Below the pieces are notes generated by a model. The model ran no database searches, had not been told where the DNA came from, and was given only the letters and a program-made list of their open reading frames with translations. Positions 56,569-64,000 of a DNA stretch of 64,000 nucleotides are shown piece after piece. The translations under genes were made by a program, and so were the position numbers. How positions within the stretch are numbered: position 1 is the first letter of the stretch; every line of letters begins with the position of its first letter. Source of the DNA: an uncultured Oscillospiraceae bacterium (GTDB lineage Bacteria; Bacillota; Clostridia; Oscillospirales; Acutalibacteraceae); assembly GCA_900540865.1 (NCBI GenBank), contig UQHH01000004.1, positions 26,443 through 90,442 of the forward strand. The letters are read 5' to 3'.

Positions 56569-56596
56569 TAATTTACATGAAATTGGAGGAACGCTT

Positions 56597-56974
56597 CTGA
56601 ATAAGTTTCTGAAAAAAATTGGTTCTTTGACGAACCGCAAAAAGGACAATAAACCCACCAATGCTCTGCCGCTTGGTAAAAAGGGACGCCTTGGATTTTC
56701 CAGCTATGCCGCTGTAGTATTGTGTGCCTGCTGCCTTTCCACTACTGCCTTTGCAGCCAGCGGCGATCCTCTCGGAGTAGTAAACAACCTTTCCACATTC
56801 ATTTTCTCCCTGATTCGTGCCATCGGTATGATCCTGCTGGGCTGGGGTGTCGTACAGGTCGGCCTGTCCTTCCAGAGCCATGATCCCTCCCAGCGTTCGC
56901 AGGGTTTCCTCACCTTGGCCGGTGGGCTGGTAATCACCTTCGCCAAGGAAATCCTTGACCTTATCACCGCCTGA
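56597..56974 (+). CDS. Maff2/VirB2-like membrane protein, CTG start
   Basis: TTGGAGGA is followed after 5-6 nt by CTG 56597 (NKFLKKIGSLTNRKK); TTG 56627 is an alternative without SD. A signal-peptide-like helix ends in FAAS (about residue 55), then the Maff2 core VVNNLSTFIFSLIRAIGMIL and ITFAKEILDLI with two helices. It is likely the pilin-like component. 125 aa. Confidence 0.78.
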   Translation: MNKFLKKIGSLTNRKKDNKPTNALPLGKKGRLGFSSYAAVVLCACCLSTTAFAASGDPLGVVNNLSTFIFSLIRAIGMILLGWGVVQVGLSFQSHDPSQRSQGFLTLAGGLVITFAKEILDLITA

Positions 56975-57047
56975 TTTTCTGTTTTCCAGCAAAGGGAGCG
57001 TCCGCATTGGGCACTCCCTCATTTTTTCAGATAGGAGGTGACCAGCC

Positions 57048-57878
57048 GGAAACTGGATCATAGACAACTTAAATTCAGCGCTGGGTACATGGAATGACAA
57101 ACTGGCTGAAATCTGGACACTGCTTACCCAAGACCCCGCCACTTTCAAGGGCGGCGGGATCTGGCAGGTTATGCTGGATATTAACGGGGCGCTGAAAGCC
57201 ATTGGGTATGGTTTGCTGGTACTGTTTTTTGCGGTTGGTGTCGTTAAAACCTGCGGCTCTTTTACCGATGTAAAACGCCCGGAACACGCTTTAAAATTGT
57301 TCATCCGCTTTGCTTTGGCGAAGGCTGCTGTAACATACGGACTTGATTTGATGCTTGCTGTATTTAAAATCGTACAAGGAATCATTTCCACCATTATTAC
57401 CCAATCGGGTTTGTCAGGAAGCAGCGGCACCACACTCCCGCAGGAAATCATCGATAAAATCAATAACGTAGGATTTTGGGACAGCATCCCTTTGTGGGCG
57501 GTAACCCTTTTAGGCGGTCTGTTTATTACAGTGCTGTCCTTTATCATGATTTTAACGGTTTATTCCCGTATGTTTAAACTCTATATGTACACAGCGCTTG
57601 CGCCTATCCCTCTCTCCAGCTTTGCGGGAGAGCCAACCAGCAATGTGGGCAAGAACTTCCTGCGTTCCTATGCCGGGGTATGTTTGGAAGGGGCCATCAT
57701 CGCCCTTGCCTGTATCATCTTTTCCGTTATGGCGGCTTCTCCGCCAGCGGTCGATCCTAACGTCTCAGCGGTAACCGCCGTATGGAGTTATGTAGGCGAG
57801 CTCATTTTTAACCTTTTGGTTTTAGTAGGAGCTGTGCGGATGAGCGACCGGATCGTCAAGGAATTGTTAGGTCTGTAA
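57048..57878 (+). CDS. VirB6/TrbL-like channel protein
   Basis: The frame opens after TGA 57039 and reads NWIIDNLNSALGTWNDKLAE, typical N-terminus of this family, with about six membrane helices following and FAGEPTSNVGKNFLRSYAGV in a loop. It forms the inner-membrane channel. No ATG, GTG or TTG precedes position 57171 although AGGAGGTGA is present, so the start codon cannot be assigned; 57048 marks the position where related proteins have Met. Confidence 0.8.
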   Translation, partial: GNWIIDNLNSALGTWNDKLAEIWTLLTQDPATFKGGGIWQVMLDINGALKAIGYGLLVLFFAVGVVKTCGSFTDVKRPEHALKLFIRFALAKAAVTYGLDLMLAVFKIVQGIISTIITQSGLSGSSGTTLPQEIIDKINNVGFWDSIPLWAVTLLGGLFITVLSFIMILTVYSRMFKLYMYTALAPIPLSSFAGEPTSNVGKNFLRSYAGVCLEGAIIALACIIFSVMAASPPAVDPNVSAVTAVWSYVGELIFNLLVLVGAVRMSDRIVKELLGL

Positions 57879-57901
57879 GGCCGTGAAAGGAGTGAAGCAA
57901 T

Positions 57902-58300
57902 ATAGAAGTAAAAGTACCAAAGGAAATCCGGGATTATCAGGAGTCCATCTTTTTTGGACTTTCCACCCGACAGTTTATCTGTTCCCTGCTTGCAGTAGGG
58001 GTAGCAGTCGGTCTGTATTTTGGTTTGCGCCCGCTGATTGGCAGCGAAGAAGTTGGTTGGATGTGCATTCTTGGAGCAGCTCCATTCGCTGCCTGCGGCT
58101 TCTTTAAGTACCATGGGATGACCGCCGAACAAGTGGCATGGGCTTGGTTTAAATCAGAATTTCTGTATCCGAAAAAGCTTGTGTTCAAGTCTGAGAATCT
58201 CTACTACGAAGCCTTGAAAGATGCCATTGCAGAGGGCGAAAAGCCGCCACGCAAAAGGAAAAAGCGTAAGTTTCAGCCACCAGCTGGGAAAGAACAGTAA
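57902..58300 (+). CDS. PrgI-family conjugation membrane protein, ATA start
   Basis: AAAGGAG (57886-57892) and, 9 nt later, ATA 57902 give EVKVPKEIRDYQESIFFGLS, the conserved PrgI N-terminus (VirB3-like); the first canonical in-frame start lies some 40 codons in and cuts off the first helix. Two helices (FICSLLAVGVAVGLYFGL and GWMCILGAAPFAACGFF) follow and a basic tail. 132 aa, just before virB4. Confidence 0.85.
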   Translation: MEVKVPKEIRDYQESIFFGLSTRQFICSLLAVGVAVGLYFGLRPLIGSEEVGWMCILGAAPFAACGFFKYHGMTAEQVAWAWFKSEFLYPKKLVFKSENLYYEALKDAIAEGEKPPRKRKKRKFQPPAGKEQ

Positions 58301-58330
58301 CCTTTTTCATTTTTCGCACTGAAAGGAAGG

Positions 58331-60679
58331 ATGCCTATTATCAAAACGCTTGTCAAAGCAACGAAATTAGAGAAAGAAAAATTCACCATCCCGAAGTCCG
58401 TACAGGATGCCATCCCTATCCAGCGCATCTGGCCGGATGGGATTTTTCAGGTAGGAAGCAGGTTTTCCAAAACCTTTTCCTTTACCGATATTAACTATCA
58501 AATCGCCGGAAAAGAGGACAAGACAGCGATGTTTCTCGATTATTCAGAGCTCCTCAATGCGCTGGATTCCGGAGCCAACGCCAAGATCACCATCAACAAT
58601 CGGAAAATCAATAAAGCGGAATTTGAGAAATCCCTGCTGCTTCCTATGAAAGAGGACGGGCTGAACCATTTCCGCAAAGAGTACAACGAGATGCTGCTCT
58701 CGAAGGTAACCGGCACCAACAACAGTGTGGTGCAGGACCGTTACATCACCATCACGGTAGCGAAGCGGAATATCGATGAAGCCCGCACCTATTTCTCCCG
58801 TGTGGGTACGGATCTGATCACTCATTTGTCCCAGCTTTCCTCTATTGGACGGGAACTGGACGCCGGAACCCGCCTGCAGGTGTTCCGGGATTTCTTTAAG
58901 GGCAATGAACCTGCCGCTTTTGCCTTTGATCTCAAGGAACAGATGAAAAAGGGACACAACTTCAAAGATTGGCTTTGCCCGGACAGCATGGAATTCCAGA
59001 AAGATCACTTCCGTCTGAACGACCGCTGGGGCAGGGTTTTGTATTTACAGGGGTACGCCAGCTATATCAAGGATTCCATGATTGCTGAACTCTGTGATAT
59101 GGACCGCAGCCTCATGCTCTCCATTGACATTTTACCTGTTCCCACCGATGAAGCAGTAAGGGAAATCCAGAACAAGCTCTTGGGCGTGGAAACGAATGCG
59201 GCAAACTGGCAGCGAAAGCAGAACGCAGCCAATAACTTTTCCGCTGTCCTTCCTTACGACATGGAACAGCAGCGAAAAGAAACCAAGGAAATGCTGGACG
59301 ATCTGACCAACAGGGATCAAAGAATGATGTTCGGTCTCGTGACCATGGTCCATCTGGCTGATACCAAGGAACAATTGGACAGTGACACAGAAACGATTCT
59401 TACAACAGCCAGAAAACATCTGTGCCAGATGAGCGTCCTGCGCTGGCAGCAGAAGGATGGGCTGGATACTGTGCTTCCTTATGGTTTGCGCAGAATCCAA
59501 GCCATCCGTACCCTGACCACCGAAAGCACCGCTGTGCTGATTCCTTTCCGAGCACAGGAAATCATGCAGACCGGGGGCATCTACTATGGGCAGAACGCTG
59601 TTTCCAAAAACATGATTGTAGCCGACCGCCGCAAGCTCTTAAACGGGAACAGCTTCCGCCTTGGTGTTTCCGGTTCCGGCAAATCCTTCAGTGCCAAAGA
59701 AGAAATTGTGAGCATTGCGCTGTCAACCAATGATGATATCCTGATTCTGGACCCGGAGTCTGAATTTGGGTTCTTGGTAGAAGCGCTTGGCGGGGAAATT
59801 ATTCGGATTTCCGCAGCCTCCAACACCCACCTGAACGCCCTTGATATGGACAAAGCCTACGGTGACGAGCGCAACCCGCTGATTGAAAAATCAGAATTCA
59901 TTCTCTCGCTGTTCGAGCAGTTAGTAGGGGCAGGCGGTGTGTCTGCCAAAGAGAAATCTATTCTGGACCGCTGCACCTATGATGTGTACCGGGAGTATAT
60001 GGCAAACAATTATGAGGGTGCAGCTCCCACGCTGAAAGATCTGTACCATTCCCTCTTAAAGCAGCCGGAGCCGGAAGCCAGAGGGCTGGCGCTTTCCTCC
60101 GAGCTGTTTATCACCGGCAGTCTCAACACCTTTGCCCAGCACACCAATGTAGACACCAAAGCCCGCATCATCGCCTATGATATCCGTGAATTGGGCGAAC
60201 AGCTCATGCCCATCGGGATGTTAGTCACCCTCGATGCGATTTTCAACCGTGTGATCCAAAACTGGAAGAAAGGAAAAACCACATGGGTATTTGCCGATGA
60301 GTTTTATCTGCTGTTTCGCTACCAGTACAGCGCCGATTTTTTCTACAAGCTGTGGAAGCGTATCCGAAAATATAACGGCCTTGTGACAGGGCTCACGCAG
60401 AATGTCGAGGAGCTGCTCCGTTCCGATACTGCCCGCCTGATGCTGGCAAACTCGGAGTTTTTGCTCCTTCTGAACCAGTCCTCCACCGACCGGGATGAAC
60501 TGGCAAATCTGCTCCATATCTCGGACACCCAGCTTGGCTACATCACCAATGTATCTGCTGGCTGCGGTCTCATCCGCTGTGCTGGCAACATTGTACCGTT
60601 TGAAAACAGCTTCCCCCGCAATACCCGTCTGTACCAGCTGATGACCACCAAGCCGGACGAAGCACTGAGGGGGGTGTAA
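58331..60679 (+). CDS. VirB4/TraC-type conjugation ATPase
   Basis: This 782-aa protein has an N-terminal VirB4 domain, Walker A RLGVSGSGKSFSAKE (about 440-455), DILILDPESEFG, Walker B TTWVFADEFYLLF and a sensor region TGLTQNVEELL. It powers assembly of the channel. ATG 58331 follows GAAAGGAAGG directly; ATT 58337 has better spacing. Full length. Confidence 0.95.
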   Translation: MPIIKTLVKATKLEKEKFTIPKSVQDAIPIQRIWPDGIFQVGSRFSKTFSFTDINYQIAGKEDKTAMFLDYSELLNALDSGANAKITINNRKINKAEFEKSLLLPMKEDGLNHFRKEYNEMLLSKVTGTNNSVVQDRYITITVAKRNIDEARTYFSRVGTDLITHLSQLSSIGRELDAGTRLQVFRDFFKGNEPAAFAFDLKEQMKKGHNFKDWLCPDSMEFQKDHFRLNDRWGRVLYLQGYASYIKDSMIAELCDMDRSLMLSIDILPVPTDEAVREIQNKLLGVETNAANWQRKQNAANNFSAVLPYDMEQQRKETKEMLDDLTNRDQRMMFGLVTMVHLADTKEQLDSDTETILTTARKHLCQMSVLRWQQKDGLDTVLPYGLRRIQAIRTLTTESTAVLIPFRAQEIMQTGGIYYGQNAVSKNMIVADRRKLLNGNSFRLGVSGSGKSFSAKEEIVSIALSTNDDILILDPESEFGFLVEALGGEIIRISAASNTHLNALDMDKAYGDERNPLIEKSEFILSLFEQLVGAGGVSAKEKSILDRCTYDVYREYMANNYEGAAPTLKDLYHSLLKQPEPEARGLALSSELFITGSLNTFAQHTNVDTKARIIAYDIRELGEQLMPIGMLVTLDAIFNRVIQNWKKGKTTWVFADEFYLLFRYQYSADFFYKLWKRIRKYNGLVTGLTQNVEELLRSDTARLMLANSEFLLLLNQSSTDRDELANLLHISDTQLGYITNVSAGCGLIRCAGNIVPFENSFPRNTRLYQLMTTKPDEALRGV

Positions 60680-60705
60680 ACCTATACATGAAACAACATC
60701 GCAGC

Positions 60706-60737
60706 AGGGAGCCTCCTTTGGCTCCCTGTATCTTTTT
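60706..60737 (+). terminator. Intrinsic terminator between virB4 and peptidase gene
   Basis: AGGGAGCC (60706-60713) pairs with GGCTCCCT (60720-60727), followed by GTATCTTTTTTA. Confidence 0.8.
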
Positions 60738-60751
60738 TAGGAGGTATGCCA

Positions 60752-62500
60752 TTGAAAGAAATTAAGACCAAACCGGAAAATGGAAAACCAAGGCTTTTGG
60801 ATAGTGCCGCCAAAGCCCCAAAAACCGCAATGAAGGATGCATGGCTGAAATCCAAGGAGAAAGCCGTATCGGAATTGAAGGGGACGCCTTTTGCCAGCCA
60901 GCAGGGAGAAACCTCCAACGCCCCCGCTAACAGCGCCGGAGATCAAATGCTGTCCGGTATCGAAACCACCGCAAAAAAGAGTGCCAACATTACCTATCGG
61001 GGCGGGAAAAAACTGGCGCAGACCACCGCTCGGAAAGTCAAAGAAAAAAGAGAAATTTCCCGTACCCTCTCGGAAGCGAAAAACGCTGGCAGCAAAGCAA
61101 CGGAGATCACGAAGGATACCGCTTCTAAAATACGGACCAAAAATACCGCTGCCAAGGCGGTCAAAGGAAAACCTCAAAAAGCAGTAAAAACCGCCAGCCG
61201 TTCTATGAAAGGTGTGAAGAATAGCGCTAAAGGTATCAAAACTGCCCAGCGCTCGGCAAAGACTGCACAGCAGGCAGCCAAGACAGCGCAGGCCACTGCA
61301 AAAGCGGCACAAAAAGCCGCACAGGCCGCCAAGGCTACTGCGAAAGCAACAATTGCAGGAGTTAAAGCGGCGGTCCGTGTAACTATAGCAGCGGTTAAAG
61401 CAACCATTGCGGCTGTAAAGGGGTTGATTGCTGCCATCGCTGCCGGAGGTTGGGTAGCTGTAGTGATAATCTTGTTAATTTGTTTGATTGCCCTGATTGT
61501 CGGTTCCTGTTTCGGCTTATTTTTCGGTTCGGATTCTACGGGAACCGGCACCAGCGTTACGCAGGCTGTGACAACTTTAAACGGGGAATTTCAGGCACAC
61601 ATTCAAGAAATTGAAGATAGCAATAGCCATAATCGGGTGGAGTTTACTTCAAATGACGGAGTGCTTTCTATCAATTGGGAAGATGTTCTCGCTGTTTTTT
61701 CTGCCAAGGTGACCGGTGCGGAAGATGGCACTCAGGTGGCTTCTTTGGATGACACTCAAGTTCAGCAGATGCGGGATATTATGTGGGAGATGAATGCAGT
61801 GTCTTCCAGCACCCGTACCGAGAGCCATGAAGTGGAAGTTACCGAAGTAGACGAGGATGGAAAAGAAACTACCCGCACCGAAACGGTAACGGAAACCATT
61901 CTGGAAATCTCTCTAACACATAAAACAGCGGAGGAAATGGCGCAGCAGTACAATTTCAATGCAAGGCAGAACGAATACCTTGCCTTAATGTCGGAGCCAG
62001 AAAATCAGAATTTGTGGGCAGAACTGCTGGGTGGTTTTAACAGCGGCGGTGGTCAGATCATGAATCCAAATACTGATTGGGAAGGGACCGGGATTTTCCA
62101 ATGGCCTCTTCCGCAAAGTTATACCATTACCTCATGGTTTGGATACCGTGAGGACCCCTTTACTGGAGAAATTGCCTACCACAGCGGAACCGATATCGGC
62201 GCTCCGGGTGGTACACCGATTCTGACAGCGGCAGATGGCACAGTCACCATTGCCAATGCCATCGACACTTGGGGCGGCGGGTATGGATACTATATCAAGA
62301 TAAACCATAACGATACTTTTGACACCCTGTATGCCCACTGTTCCTCTATCTGCGTGACCGTAGGGCAGGAAGTGAAACAGGGCGAAGTCATCGGTTATGT
62401 CGGTACCACCGGCAATTCTACCGGAAACCACCTGCACTTTGAAGTATGGCAGAACGGAGAGCGTACCGATGCGCTTGGATATTTTAAAGCGAAAGAATAA
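60752..62500 (+). CDS. Membrane-anchored M23 peptidase of the conjugation apparatus
   Basis: TTG 60752 is 7 nt behind AGGAGG (ATG 60746 in frame is too close). The 582-aa protein has a basic, Ala/Lys-rich cytoplasmic region with coiled repeats (AKTAQQAAKTAQATAKAAQK), one membrane helix (VAVVIILLICLIALIVGS, about 230-250) and an extracellular M23/LytM domain with HSGTDIGAPGG and GNHLHFEVW. It should open peptidoglycan for the mating channel, the role VirB1 plays in Gram-negatives. Confidence 0.92.
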   Translation: MKEIKTKPENGKPRLLDSAAKAPKTAMKDAWLKSKEKAVSELKGTPFASQQGETSNAPANSAGDQMLSGIETTAKKSANITYRGGKKLAQTTARKVKEKREISRTLSEAKNAGSKATEITKDTASKIRTKNTAAKAVKGKPQKAVKTASRSMKGVKNSAKGIKTAQRSAKTAQQAAKTAQATAKAAQKAAQAAKATAKATIAGVKAAVRVTIAAVKATIAAVKGLIAAIAAGGWVAVVIILLICLIALIVGSCFGLFFGSDSTGTGTSVTQAVTTLNGEFQAHIQEIEDSNSHNRVEFTSNDGVLSINWEDVLAVFSAKVTGAEDGTQVASLDDTQVQQMRDIMWEMNAVSSSTRTESHEVEVTEVDEDGKETTRTETVTETILEISLTHKTAEEMAQQYNFNARQNEYLALMSEPENQNLWAELLGGFNSGGGQIMNPNTDWEGTGIFQWPLPQSYTITSWFGYREDPFTGEIAYHSGTDIGAPGGTPILTAADGTVTIANAIDTWGGGYGYYIKINHNDTFDTLYAHCSSICVTVGQEVKQGEVIGYVGTTGNSTGNHLHFEVWQNGERTDALGYFKAKE

Positions 62501-62634
62501 AAATGCTATTCTATTTATAACATCAATTGCGCTGTTCTTGCTTTCATACAGAAATTGTGATAGAATGTAGTTAGTCGTTGCTAACTACATTCTATCACAT
62601 GACATAATTTCTATTAGAAGGGAGGAGAAACTAT
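62501..62634. repeat. 19-bp perfect inverted repeat upstream of the AraC gene
   Basis: TGTGATAGAATGTAGTTAG (62556-62574) and its exact complement (62581-62599) are separated by TCGTTG. No T-run follows. It may be a regulator-binding palindrome or an RNA hairpin just before the GGGAGGAG site of the next gene. Confidence 0.8.
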
Positions 62635-63564
62635 GTGTTAACAGAATTTTTGAAAAGTATCCGAGGTGAAAAAGCCTTATGGGAAACAATAATAACAGGT
62701 GTGGATGTTTGCAATTTTCGTCTTCAAGGCAATACAAAGGATCCATTTATCCCGATATCCTTACAGCCACTTCACTTTGAAGTTTTCTTTTGTTTTGCAG
62801 GTCATGTTGTACTCAAACAACAATGGAATCGTGTGGTTGTTGTAAGAAAGCAGGAAATTCTTTTACTATCTGAGGTATCTTCACTGTATTCCGTCGCATG
62901 TACAGCGGATTTGGCAGGAATATTGGTATCCGTAGATGCGACTACGGCAAAAGAGAGTTTATATTCCCTATGTCGTATGATGGGAGACTTAAAATTGAAT
63001 ACTTTTGAAGTAAAAAAATATATGGATAAGCAAGATGGATGTGCTGTTATTCATGGTTCATCTTGGGTTTTTTCTACATTTTCTGAAATAGTCAAAATGG
63101 AAGACTTTCAAAAAAGCAGATACTGCGTTTGGAAGTCAGTAGAATTGCTATTTCTGCTAAGTACAGGAACATTGTATCCAAAAGATAAAGATAATCTTAA
63201 AATAAGTAAGGTAATAAGAGAAGAGATAAATGAGATTTGCAATTATATGGAGATGCATCTGGATGAAAAAATAACGATTGATTATTTGTGTCACAAATTT
63301 TATATATCTCCTACTACATTTAAAAAATATTTTCGCAGTATTCGTGGTCAGCCGGTATATACTTGGCTATCACATAAACGTATGGAAAAAGCCGCTGAAC
63401 TTCTTCGGTGCTCTTCTATGACTGTACTGGACGTTGCACAGGCAATTGGATACGCAAGTTTAAGTCAATTCAATGTAGCTTTTAAAAGGCACTTTAATTG
63501 TACACCCAGACAGTATCGAAATAGGTCTGATTCCATTGGTTTTTGTCTGTTTCCAAAAGAATGA
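62635..63564 (+). CDS. AraC family transcriptional regulator
   Basis: This 309-aa protein (GTG 62635 behind GGGAGGAG) has a ligand/dimerisation-like N-terminal part (about 1-190) and a C-terminal AraC DNA-binding domain with two helix-turn-helix units (ITIDYLCHKFYISPTTFKKY, TVLDVAQAIGYASLSQFNVA, FKRHFNCTPRQYR). Its codons are clearly more AT-rich than the transfer genes, suggesting separate acquisition as cargo. Possibly it controls the genes to its right or itself. Confidence 0.9.
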   Translation: MLTEFLKSIRGEKALWETIITGVDVCNFRLQGNTKDPFIPISLQPLHFEVFFCFAGHVVLKQQWNRVVVVRKQEILLLSEVSSLYSVACTADLAGILVSVDATTAKESLYSLCRMMGDLKLNTFEVKKYMDKQDGCAVIHGSSWVFSTFSEIVKMEDFQKSRYCVWKSVELLFLLSTGTLYPKDKDNLKISKVIREEINEICNYMEMHLDEKITIDYLCHKFYISPTTFKKYFRSIRGQPVYTWLSHKRMEKAAELLRCSSMTVLDVAQAIGYASLSQFNVAFKRHFNCTPRQYRNRSDSIGFCLFPKE

Positions 63565-63617
63565 TTTAGCTAAAGTTGTTATAATAATTAGACAAAATCT
63601 ATGAAGGAGGGATCTGG

Positions 63618-63698
63618 TTGAAACAGCACCGTTTTTGGGCATGGGGAGCCGTGATCTGCCTGCTCATGGTAATGATTACAGGATACAAAAGAAAATAA
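63618..63698 (+). CDS. Small membrane peptide (26 aa)
   Basis: TTG 63618 behind AAGGAGG gives MKQHRFWAWGAVICLLMVMI ending GYKRK. One hydrophobic helix with positive ends. Together with the next gene it looks like a small cargo operon. Unknown function. Confidence 0.5.
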   Translation: MKQHRFWAWGAVICLLMVMITGYKRK

Positions 63699-63716
63699 CG
63701 GAAAGGAAGATTCTAT

Positions 63717-63992
63717 ATGAGTTTATACAATAAATTGGCTCTTTTTGTAGGTGGCACACTTTTCGGATCGGTTGGAATTAAACTGCTGTCCAGCAAAGAC
63801 GCTAAAAAAGCATATGTTCACGCAACAGCCGCAGGACTGCGTATGAAAGATTATGTCATGGAAACGGTAACGACCGTGCAGGAAAACGCATCGGACATTT
63901 TAGCTTCTGCCAAAGATCTGAATGAAGAAAGAGCTGCAAAAGAAGCGGAAGAAGCGGCAGCCGCACAACTTGAAACTTCTGAGGAAGAGTAA
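63717..63992 (+). CDS. DUF6110-like protein
   Basis: This 91-aa protein starts MSLYNKLALFVGGTLFGSVG with one N-terminal helix, then a Lys/Ala-rich alpha region (AKKAYVHATAAGLRMKDYVM) and an acidic C-terminus. The pattern matches DUF6110 proteins that often precede heavy-metal P-type ATPases; no such gene is in the window. ATG 63717 has an SD (GGAAAGGAAG). Confidence 0.6.
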   Translation: MSLYNKLALFVGGTLFGSVGIKLLSSKDAKKAYVHATAAGLRMKDYVMETVTTVQENASDILASAKDLNEERAAKEAEEAAAAQLETSEEE

Positions 63993-64000
63993 CAGAAAAG

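Larger units (their letters stand above)
34100..64000 (+). mobile_element. Integrative conjugative element (Tn1549-like), left end to window edge
   Basis: All genes read rightward and the set is a coherent conjugative element: ParM/ParR, methyltransferases, MobC and relaxase, DUF4314, PcfB-like, LtrC/ArdC-like, VirD4, Maff2, VirB6, PrgI, VirB4 and a membrane M23 peptidase, with DUF3846, TOPRIM and Cna-B adhesin plus sortase as in Firmicutes ICEs of the Tn1549/CTn family. The boundary lies between the tRNA-Tyr terminator (33951) and parM. No integrase or excisionase is in the window, so they must lie to the right. Confidence 0.88.

Noticed and set aside
57038..57097. GTG 57038 as the start of VirB6
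   Set aside because: It opens a different frame that stops after 19 codons. A programmed frameshift cannot be excluded but no slippery sequence is seen.

Overview
The window looks like a chromosome segment of a spore-forming, low-to-mid GC Gram-positive bacterium of the class Clostridia, probably an Oscillospiraceae/Ruminococcaceae-type gut organism. The evidence is the Firmicutes order of the S10-spc-alpha ribosomal superoperon (including a KOW protein between map and infA and a zinc-binding type Z S14), a spoVT gene, a Cys/Gly-rich YjcZ-like small protein, a GEMM-I riboswitch, and a Tn1549-type conjugative element. The genus is inference; no rRNA gene is present.

Layout. 1-3.6 kb: a truncated MATE exporter with a palindromic operator over its -10 box, tRNA-Arg(CCG) followed by about 2.3 copies of a 177-bp repeat built on the tRNA 3' end, a membrane glycosyltransferase-like protein and a GNAT acetyltransferase. 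3.7-19.6 kb: the complete S10-spc-alpha cluster on the minus strand, 32 genes from rpsJ to rplQ, with secY, adk, map, infA, rpmJ and rpoA, one clear promoter and one terminator. 19.7-33.3 kb: a c-di-GMP riboswitch controlling a secreted protein, a CD3324-family gene behind a 9-codon leader peptide, a DUF1062 zinc-ribbon protein, an amino-acid ABC transporter whose binding protein appears circularly permuted, cobalamin adenosyltransferase, a four-gene operon (hypothetical, PAP2 phosphatase, hypothetical, hexapeptide-repeat protein), a DEAD-box helicase with an attenuator-like leader, spoVT, and a wall-anchored 5'-nucleotidase. 33.5-33.9 kb: tRNA-Thr(TGT) followed by a second, related tRNA-3'-end repeat, then tRNA-Tyr(GTA).

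34.3-64 kb: an integrative conjugative element (ICE) that runs off the right edge; no integrase is visible. Its left part carries ParM/ParR partition genes, a double ribbon-helix-helix protein, a C5 methyltransferase, an amidoligase plus gamma-glutamylcyclotransferase pair, a 1301-aa thioester/CnaB adhesin with its own class B sortase, an S-adenosylmethionine synthetase, a TOPRIM protein, an amino-methyltransferase and several small unknowns. Its right part is the transfer module: MobC, relaxase, DUF4314, PcfB-like, LtrC/ArdC-like, VirD4, Maff2 pilin-like, VirB6, PrgI, VirB4 and an M23 peptidase. It ends with an AT-rich AraC regulator and a DUF6110-like gene.

The main unusual signals are: (1) two unrelated tRNA genes each followed by a repeat unit carrying the last 18 nt of that tRNA plus a segment complementary to its T-arm; (2) many ICE genes that have a good Shine-Dalgarno site but ATA, ATC or CTG where ATG is expected; (3) a circularly permuted amino-acid binding lipoprotein; (4) a shared basic C-terminal tail ending in Glu-Arg on seven ICE proteins, five of them encoded GAA-CGA-stop; (5) a c-di-GMP riboswitch with an overlapping terminator.
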